Shown here: positions 23,789 through 29,406 of the stretch, in pieces
How positions within the stretch are numbered: the first letter of the stretch is position 1
Layout of the letters: every line of letters begins with the position of its first letter
Assembly (NCBI GenBank): GCA_964455375.1
Contig: CAYVXE010000049.1
Coordinates: 1-29,406 of the forward strand
Reading direction: 5' to 3'
Source: CAYVXE01 sp964455375
Lineage (GTDB): Bacteria > Zhuqueibacterota > Zhuqueibacteria > Oceanimicrobiales > Oceanimicrobiaceae
DNA: 29,406 bases
Made by a program: the position numbers and the translations under genes
The notes under the pieces: model-generated
The model's input: the letters and a program-made list of their open reading frames with translations, nothing else
Databases searched by the model: none
Told to the model about the DNA's origin: nothing

Positions 23789-24379
23789 ATGGCCTTTAAA
23801 CGAACAGAAGAGAAAGAAGGGCTGGAACTGACCAGCCTTATCGACATTGTTTTTTTGTTGCTGATCTTTTTTTTGGTGTCGTTCGCTTTTTCGTTAGCGG
23901 GTGATGTATCGGAAAGCAAAGTTTATTCGGAAATACAGTTACCCAAAACGAATACGGATTTACCTCCCGTCGAAAATGAGGTGCTTAATAATTTGATGAT
24001 CCAATTAAATTCGGACAGCACAGCAACGGGCATTCAGCGGACTGCTTACGTTTTATGGCCCTCTTACAATGGGGCTGTAAAACTCACTCGCGGATCGGCT
24101 TTGCAGAATACAATGAAAGATTCGACATTTGCATCTTTTCCTATAAACTTTGTCCCAATGCAAAAGAACGAATTTACCAGCGTAGCGGCATGTACCTTAA
24201 TTACCGGTTCCATCGCACGCTATGTGGAATTGGAAAAGGATTTCCGACGGAATAAACGTCCTATTGTTGAAATCAGGGCCGAGAAAAACACCGAGTTCAA
24301 AATAGTTAACTTCATTATGGAAACGTGCAGTGCTTATGGAGATAATATGCCCCAGGTGATTGTACGGACAGCTTTATGA
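23789..24379 (+). CDS. ExbD/TolR-family protein, first copy
   Basis: A 196-residue single-span protein, the proton-carrying partner of ExbB. It starts MAFKRTEEKE; the TM helix is LTSLIDIVFLLLIFFLVS (14-31) with the essential Asp at D19. The periplasmic domain is about 160 residues, longer than the roughly 95 of ExbD or TolR, and contains an insertion between the first strand (LMIQLNSDS) and the closing segment (PIVEIRAEKNTEFKIVNFIM, then a VIVRTAL end strand). It lies 40 bases after exbB with a poor Shine-Dalgarno. The second ExbD begins with nearly the same first residues but differs beyond the TM helix, so they are old paralogues, probably forming a heterodimer in the pore. Confidence 0.85.
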   Translation: MAFKRTEEKEGLELTSLIDIVFLLLIFFLVSFAFSLAGDVSESKVYSEIQLPKTNTDLPPVENEVLNNLMIQLNSDSTATGIQRTAYVLWPSYNGAVKLTRGSALQNTMKDSTFASFPINFVPMQKNEFTSVAACTLITGSIARYVELEKDFRRNKRPIVEIRAEKNTEFKIVNFIMETCSAYGDNMPQVIVRTAL

Positions 24380-24390
24380 GAGAAAATAAA

Positions 24391-24416
24391 AATTACGAAT
24401 TATCAATTACGAATTA
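24391..24416 (+). repeat. Short direct repeat AATTACGAATTA
   Basis: Two identical 12-base copies (24391-24402 and 24405-24416), separated by TC, in the 146-base space between the two exbD genes. Similar AATTACGAATT tandem words occur between genes in many bacterial genomes. No function can be assigned. Confidence 0.6.
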
Positions 24417-24525
24417 CGAGTACGTTGTCAGGATGAATTTGGTGTTTGTGTTTTGAGAATTACGGTTTGGTCGCGCATGGAATTTCGTGTGCTCTTTGTG
24501 AGCAAAAAAAGTGGTGGAATCAACG

Positions 24526-25086
24526 ATGGCCTTTAAAAAAATCAGTCATGCAAACAAGAAGCTGCAGTTTGTGTCACTAATCGATCTGATCTTTATTTTA
24601 CTGATCTTTTTTATTATCACCAGCATCATGATCAGACTGTCGAAAGGAGAGGCGAAGCTTTATGTGCCGACGCCGAAAAATGAACCCGGCGAAGCGCAAA
24701 TTTTCGTGCAAATTATGGACGCCGATCACTATCTTTGGATCGATCACACGGTCATCGACACGTTGAATGAATACAGCTACAAATTGCCCAACCCGGTAAG
24801 TACGGCGTATAAATTGAAACTCATCATGGATAAAATGGCTGTCAATGCTGAAACGCTTCAGGAAAAAATAGACTTGCTAAAAAAACAGGTCGGGCTGCAT
24901 CCCAATGAGGATTATTATGTGCTCATCCGCTGCCCTGAAGACAAACCGTACTATCTGGCGACCAACATCATCGAACAGTTGATCGATACGCCGTATCTCG
25001 ATTACGGGTGTGTCGCCGGTTCGGTTGAGGATATGAAATCCGGCAAAATTGTGACACAGGCAAATGTCTTTCAAATAGATTTTTGA
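24526..25086 (+). CDS. ExbD/TolR-family protein, second copy
   Basis: A 186-residue single-span protein. The frame is open to GTG24511, but ATG24526 gives MAFKK, matching the start of the first ExbD copy, and has GGTGGAA in front. The TM helix is VSLIDLIFILLIFFIITSIM with the channel Asp at D20. The periplasmic part carries a helix (LKLIMDKMAVNAETLQEKID) and the typical ExbD/TolR ending, PNEDYYVLIRCPEDKPYYLA followed by a helix and a last strand. One ExbB with two different ExbD proteins recalls the AglR/AglQ/AglS motor of myxobacterial gliding, where one TolQ homologue works with two TolR homologues; that comparison concerns architecture only. Confidence 0.85.
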   Translation: MAFKKISHANKKLQFVSLIDLIFILLIFFIITSIMIRLSKGEAKLYVPTPKNEPGEAQIFVQIMDADHYLWIDHTVIDTLNEYSYKLPNPVSTAYKLKLIMDKMAVNAETLQEKIDLLKKQVGLHPNEDYYVLIRCPEDKPYYLATNIIEQLIDTPYLDYGCVAGSVEDMKSGKIVTQANVFQIDF

Positions 25087-25341
25087 GTGTTCATTAAAAC
25101 TATTCAGCCTCCAAGTCTCTAGGACTCAAAGGACTAAAACGATGAACAAATAGCTTCAGGTAAAAGAGAGGAATTAGTAGCGGGAAATATTGTACATACA
25201 ACTTCTCAAATACCGAGTCATTTGAAATTAACCAATAAGCATAAATGTACAAATGATCAAAAGAGGCATAAAAAATTTATCAAATAAACTTGGAGACTTT
25301 GAATCTTAGTGGCTAAATAATTACAATTAAAGAATCCTTTT

Positions 25342-25935
25342 ATGATACGAAAAATTGCAAAATACACGTTCCGCGGTCTTGTTGTTTTGCTGCTGGCGGG
25401 TTTTTTCGTTCGAAAAATATTACTCGCCCAAATTCCTGAAACGGAAAAAATGATACCGGTGAGCGTCAGGGATGAAAAAATACCCATTCCCCGTCGTCCG
25501 GGTACGCAAAGTGTACGGATTGTCGGGCCGCCGCAAAAAGTCTTGAAATTTCAAGTGGATTTTAAACGCAATCCGCAGCCGTTGGACTGGGAATATCTGC
25601 AGCGGATTGACAAACGAGCTGACGTCATGGTAGAAGGGCGAATCGACTATTTCGGTAATTTCCATATTCTCCGGGTTGTGGACCGCGGTCATCCGAAGGC
25701 GGGGCGCTATGTTAATCAGGTTTTGTCATCGTGGAAATTTGTGCCTTACAAAATGGGTCTGGTACGCTATTATTTCAATGTCCCCACGCGCATGGAAAAT
25801 ATGAAAGTTCAGATCGATGCGCGCAGACTGAAGAAGAATTTTAAATACATCGGGCCGGGCGACCTGCTCAAAGACGGTTTGATGTATTATATAGACGGAT
25901 TGCATCCTAAAAATATTATGATCGTCAACAAATGA
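25342..25935 (+). CDS. TonB-like energy transducer
   Basis: A 197-residue protein with one N-terminal TM (about 8-29) and a C-terminal domain of TonB type: MVEGRIDYFGNFHILRVVD (96-114), then a helix (AGRYVNQVLSSW) and KFVPYKMGLVRYYFNVP (132-148), the usual beta-alpha-beta order of the fold. The linker between them is only about 60 residues and holds PIPRRPGTQ and VGPPQK rather than the long Pro-Glu/Pro-Lys stretch of classical TonB, so reach across the periplasm would be short unless a partner fills the distance. A further 45 residues follow the TonB fold. It lies 256 bases after the second ExbD gene (a gap without recognised features) and 13 bases before the TPR-NHL gene. Confidence 0.72.
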   Translation: MIRKIAKYTFRGLVVLLLAGFFVRKILLAQIPETEKMIPVSVRDEKIPIPRRPGTQSVRIVGPPQKVLKFQVDFKRNPQPLDWEYLQRIDKRADVMVEGRIDYFGNFHILRVVDRGHPKAGRYVNQVLSSWKFVPYKMGLVRYYFNVPTRMENMKVQIDARRLKKNFKYIGPGDLLKDGLMYYIDGLHPKNIMIVNK

Positions 25936-25948
25936 AGGAGAAGGTCGT

Positions 25949-28900
25949 TTGCGTTGCCTGAAATATGTTTTCCTTTTTTCTCTTGGAGCTGTTTTCATTT
26001 CCTCTGCTAATGCACAAGAGTTTGCCCCCGGAATTGAATTATACAATCATGCTCAATATGATTCACTTGTCCACGGGTTTTGTTCGGATTTTATCAAAAA
26101 TCATCCGGACGAGGAAGGTTTGGCGACCTATTTCCTGGCTGAGAGTTTTTACAACAAAGCGCTGTCGTCGGGAAGTTTACCTGACATTAAAGCCAACCTC
26201 ATTTCAGCGAAGCAGGAATTTGGCCAGGCGATTAGCAGTGCGGACTTACGGGTAACATTTCCGGCGTACGCTGATTTTGCTCAATATAAGATTGGCTGGT
26301 GCTGGTACCGTCTGGCGGAATTGAAAAAAGATCCTGAAAATGAGTTGAGCAATGCCTACAAAGCGTTTCGTTCTGTACACGCAGAGGCGGCAGATTCCAT
26401 CAAAATATTTGCAAACCTGATGGCTTTAGACTGTAAAGTTAAATCCGCTCTGCTCTTATTTTCAAAACTACAATATTCCGGAAATTCACATGCGCGGTTT
26501 CAGCAAATTTTAGCAAGTCTCAATGCAGCGGAAAAAATTGCCGACACGATTTTGCAGGCTAGTGAGTCCCCGTCGGCGCCGGATCATTTGCAGGAATTGA
26601 AAACGATGACGCGGTTGCAAAAACGGTCGCTTGATTTTTATCGCGGTAAGTGTTTTCAGATTATGACTGACAGCGAGTTTGCCCAATTGGAAAACTCGTC
26701 CCAATCCGGTAAAAACCGTAAAGCCATGGCCCTGGAATATTTTCAAAAACTTGACCGTGGGAATGTTCTGCCTGAATCGGCATTAAAAAATAGCGGCCTG
26801 GTCAATGCCTATTTTCGTTTAATGGCAGCGCTCAATGAATATTATTTGGATCGCACACCACCCGTTAAGCAGCGAACCTTACGGGAGTACGGCCGTTTGT
26901 TGAATTCCGCATATCAGGATGAGATTTTATTCCGGCGGGCAAATCTTGAGGCCTCACATCCCAATATTGATAGCGATTCTTTCAATGAGCTGGCATCGGT
27001 TTACTACGATTCCGTGCAGGCCGTTCCGGAGGCAGATTATTGGCTGGGAAGTCTGGCGTTGATTCTGAATCAGACACCGCGCAGCCTGCAACGGTTTCAG
27101 GCGTTTCTCAGTGAAGCGCCTTCTGCGACCGCGAATTTGCGACTGTCCAACCTCATTGAAAATGCCCGTTATAAGATATTTCTGTTAAAGTTTGAATCGT
27201 TCTATTTGTCGGGCCGAAGGAACAACATTCAAAAACTCGCACGCGACCTTGCATCCTTTCAGCCGAAAAATCAGGAGGTAAAGAAAAACAGAGAGCAGCT
27301 GAATTTATTGGTAAATTGTAGTTTATCCAACAACACACAACAGATCTGGACGGATGTTTTGCAGGGTACCGATAATCAAAAACTGGAACAGGCGCTGAAC
27401 ACCATTGGCTTTATCCTGCCACGGGCTGCAGTGCAGATTGGCGCCAATCGCGACAAATATATTCAATTGATTAACCGGCTGCTTGCCATCACACAGTTAC
27501 GCCGCAGCGACGCAACCCGATTCTTCCGGGGAATTGCCCAATCCCTTCAAGCTGAGATCGAAGCCACACCCATTGAAAAGACCGAGAAATTCAAGCGCGC
27601 TGCTAAAACTCTGCAACGAATCAGTGACGGTTTTGCCAATAAGGCAGAATCTGAATATATTCGTGCCAGGTGTTTGTTTTTTGCCGATGACTATGATGCG
27701 GCAAAAGGGATTTTTCGCAAATTAATTCGTGAAGGTCATTCTTTGCGAGCCTTGTTTTATCTCGCTGAAATCTACCGTTCGGAAAAGAATGATCTCGCTG
27801 CCGGCCGGTGTTATGAAACGATCATGGGCAAGCTCTCCGGCAGCCCTAATGCGGACTTTTGGCTGCAAAATGCCACTGCCGGTTTAGCGGCTATCGGGCA
27901 TCTTGGTGATGCGTCTGTCCTTGACTCTTTGTACATTGAGCAGGTGCAAATCCGGCAAAATGCTTCCGGTGAAATCCCAACATACGAACAGTTGGCAGAG
28001 GAGCGCTATTTAAAACAAATCCAGGCCAGTGAGAATGTGGATTGGCTCATGCATTATGGATTACCTCTGAAAGAAAACCTCATGTCTCGCAATCAAATCA
28101 CCGGCTCGTTCTTTTTAAAAGAAAATCATTTTGCCATGCCCGGTCCTTTGGATGAGGTACGACATCCGGTGACATCTACATTAGCGCTCACGGTGCTTTT
28201 ACCCGAAAACGTCACTGATGACCTGACTGTGACGCTGGATGGGACTCCGGTTTCTGAGAAAGAAGGTGTCTTTGTTCAAACGGGCATCCCACTGAATGCG
28301 AGAAAAGAGCTGCGTATCTTGAACCCGGTGTGTGATGAGTTCCACGGTGAGGTGGTGTTTTCTACTCCCGCAGTTGACGAACAGGTCATTGTTTTGAACA
28401 GGAAGTTTGCATTTAGAGAATCCGGCAAAACTGCAAATCTCTATACGGATTACAATTATTCATTTAAACCGCGGGCTGATTTGAATTATATTATGCATCG
28501 TCTGCCAGAACTTGACCCTGAATCGGAACTGCTGCGGGATTTTTCGCATTCATTCGATATCCGCGATTGTGTGTTTGATTCACTGCGACAACGGATTCTC
28601 GTGGTGAATGCACGGGAAAATGCGGTTCTTGTTTATTCCGGTGATCGACTCAGTCACCGGATTGGTGAACTTGTCTTGCCTGAAGGCATGGTTTTGAATC
28701 AACCCGAAGGGATTGCTTTGGATTCAGAAGGAAATATTTATGTAACTGATTGGGGAAATCATCGGTTGTTGGCGCTGACACAAAATGGGCATTTGTTGCA
28801 TGATTTCGGTGCGTTGGGAAGCAACAGCAATGCTGAGTTGGGAAAACCGATAAAACTTGCTTATCCGTCACGCGTGTCTATTATCGAAGACACTGAGGGT

Positions 28901-29161
28901 GAAACGATGAGGAATGGAAAGGTCAGCTATAAAGCCACCTATATTTTGGTTTCTGATTTTAATGGGATTCAGCAAATTAGTTTGGACGGACGCTATATGG
29001 GCACGGTTGTTCTGCCGAATCAAACGGTTGCCAGCGGTGAATTTTATGGCTTAACAAGCGAAAAGTACGACGATAAGGCGAGACTTTCTCTCATTCTTCG
29101 ACTTGCCCCAAATCCGGGGGATATCCTGCCGTATGTTCCACAAATCAAGCACAACAATTAA
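25949..29161 (+). CDS. Secreted TPR protein with C-terminal NHL beta-propeller
   Basis: A 1070-residue periplasmic or exported protein. The start is TTG25949, supported by GGAGAAGG (25937-25944) and by a signal peptide beginning right there (1-22, ending SANAQ). Residues about 25-700 are helical repeats of TPR type, for example EEGLATYFLAESFYNKALSS near the N terminus and the pairs IRARCLFFADDYDAAKGIFR and ALFYLAEIYRSEKNDLAAG (about 570-625). Residues about 745-835 form a beta-sandwich linker (TLALTVLLPENVTDDLTVTL). The C-terminal part (about 850-1060) is an NHL-type propeller with LNQPEGIALDSEGNIYVTDW and NHRLLALTQNGHLLHDFG. There is no sorting tail. It is the last gene of the run. I infer a scaffold that binds partner proteins of the motor or the exported cargo. 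Confidence 0.78.
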   Translation: MRCLKYVFLFSLGAVFISSANAQEFAPGIELYNHAQYDSLVHGFCSDFIKNHPDEEGLATYFLAESFYNKALSSGSLPDIKANLISAKQEFGQAISSADLRVTFPAYADFAQYKIGWCWYRLAELKKDPENELSNAYKAFRSVHAEAADSIKIFANLMALDCKVKSALLLFSKLQYSGNSHARFQQILASLNAAEKIADTILQASESPSAPDHLQELKTMTRLQKRSLDFYRGKCFQIMTDSEFAQLENSSQSGKNRKAMALEYFQKLDRGNVLPESALKNSGLVNAYFRLMAALNEYYLDRTPPVKQRTLREYGRLLNSAYQDEILFRRANLEASHPNIDSDSFNELASVYYDSVQAVPEADYWLGSLALILNQTPRSLQRFQAFLSEAPSATANLRLSNLIENARYKIFLLKFESFYLSGRRNNIQKLARDLASFQPKNQEVKKNREQLNLLVNCSLSNNTQQIWTDVLQGTDNQKLEQALNTIGFILPRAAVQIGANRDKYIQLINRLLAITQLRRSDATRFFRGIAQSLQAEIEATPIEKTEKFKRAAKTLQRISDGFANKAESEYIRARCLFFADDYDAAKGIFRKLIREGHSLRALFYLAEIYRSEKNDLAAGRCYETIMGKLSGSPNADFWLQNATAGLAAIGHLGDASVLDSLYIEQVQIRQNASGEIPTYEQLAEERYLKQIQASENVDWLMHYGLPLKENLMSRNQITGSFFLKENHFAMPGPLDEVRHPVTSTLALTVLLPENVTDDLTVTLDGTPVSEKEGVFVQTGIPLNARKELRILNPVCDEFHGEVVFSTPAVDEQVIVLNRKFAFRESGKTANLYTDYNYSFKPRADLNYIMHRLPELDPESELLRDFSHSFDIRDCVFDSLRQRILVVNARENAVLVYSGDRLSHRIGELVLPEGMVLNQPEGIALDSEGNIYVTDWGNHRLLALTQNGHLLHDFGALGSNSNAELGKPIKLAYPSRVSIIEDTEGETMRNGKVSYKATYILVSDFNGIQQISLDGRYMGTVVLPNQTVASGEFYGLTSEKYDDKARLSLILRLAPNPGDILPYVPQIKHNN

Positions 29162-29242
29162 AGATTGATCAAAACCTCACGTTTCTAACATTTCGACGCG
29201 GCATTGGCCCTTTGCGTCAACTGTAGGAAGTTTCATCTTACT

Positions 29243-29282
29243 CTTGTCACCTTGAGCGAAACGAAGTGAAGTCGAAAGGTCT
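29243..29282. repeat. REP-like dispersed palindromic repeat
   Basis: CTTGTCACCTTGAGCGAAAC followed by GAAGTGAAGTCGAAAGGTCT resembles the well-known intergenic word TGTCACCCTGAGCGNAGTCGAAGGGTCT found in many copies in Bacteroidota and other phyla. The ends ACCTT and AAGGT are complementary. It lies 80 bases after the end of the large operon, a usual position for such repeats. Confidence 0.55.
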
Positions 29283-29343
29283 GGTTGCAGAAATCGGTTT
29301 CAGAACAAGAAATAACGAACGTCGATTTTTGGTCAATCATCAG

Positions 29344-29376
29344 TGAGGCACTTTTTAAAAATTGCTTCCTGCCTCA
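29344..29376. repeat. Perfect 7-bp inverted repeat near the right edge
   Basis: TGAGGCA (29344-29350) and TGCCTCA (29370-29376) are exactly complementary with a 19-base centre. No T run follows, so it is not a standard terminator. It may be an operator of a gene beyond the window; nothing else is recognised in 29162-29406. Confidence 0.35.
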
Positions 29377-29406
29377 CGACCTGCCTGACATATTATTTCA
29401 AAAAAT

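Noticed and set aside
22075..25086. Possible Zorya-type ZorA/ZorB anti-phage motor
   Set aside because: No long C-terminal ZorA tail, two ExbD-type proteins without an OmpA-like peptidoglycan-binding domain, and no ZorC, ZorD or ZorE; a TonB-like gene and PorV-like gene are adjacent instead.
22075..25086. GldL/GldM type IX secretion motor
   Set aside because: The channel has the ExbB/TolQ three-TM pattern with APLVGLFGTVTG, and the partners are short ExbD-like proteins, not the roughly 500-residue GldM.
1..29406. CRISPR array or prophage
   Set aside because: No regularly spaced repeats and no phage structural, integrase or Cas genes were seen.

Overview
The window looks like a chromosomal contig from a Gram-negative member of the FCB superphylum (Calditrichota, KSB1 or Ignavibacteriota-like). 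The evidence is two giant secreted proteins with NPFNP-type C-terminal sorting tails, a PorV-like outer-membrane protein, and a four-component 2-oxoacid:ferredoxin oxidoreductase. The phylum assignment is inference from these signatures; no rRNA or marker gene is present. A 100-base run of N (18672-18771) marks an assembly gap.

Left part (1-4046, + strand). The AT-rich start is a scar: the end of an IS3-type OrfA remnant, then the 3' part of an elongator tRNA-Met(CAU) without a matching 5' half, then a strong terminator. A small lysine-rich orphan gene (873-1145) follows. Next is a start-less relic of a response-regulator receiver domain, which runs straight into a MacA-like membrane fusion protein and a MacB/FtsX-like permease. 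No ATPase gene is nearby.

Middle (4047-8611, - strand). Three genes encode a 2-oxoacid (probably pyruvate) oxidoreductase in the order 8611 to 4047. The first encodes a 760-residue fusion of the gamma subunit, a GltD-like FAD/NAD(P) oxidoreductase and a two-cluster ferredoxin. The alpha gene follows with an 8-base overlap, then the beta gene. The fusion suggests direct electron exchange between NAD(P)H and the 2-oxoacid reaction. From 9238 to 11765 (+) lie an orphan small gene, a short-chain dehydrogenase and a two-TM potassium-channel/RCK protein.

Right part (12409-29161, + strand). A near-consensus sigma70-type promoter and a 275-base G-rich leader precede a co-directional run of eight genes: two giant fibronectin-III-like secreted proteins with sorting tails, a PorV-like barrel with a TPR extension, an ExbB/TolQ proton channel carrying an N-terminal periplasmic beta-sandwich, two different ExbD/TolR proteins, a TonB-like protein, and a secreted TPR plus NHL-propeller protein. 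I read this as one candidate envelope machine. A proton-driven inner-membrane motor (ExbB-ExbD-ExbD-TonB) would work with a PorV-class outer-membrane shuttle and its own giant surface cargo. It is the most interesting feature of the window; its function (export, surface attachment or motility, or import of a large substrate) is not determined by the sequence.
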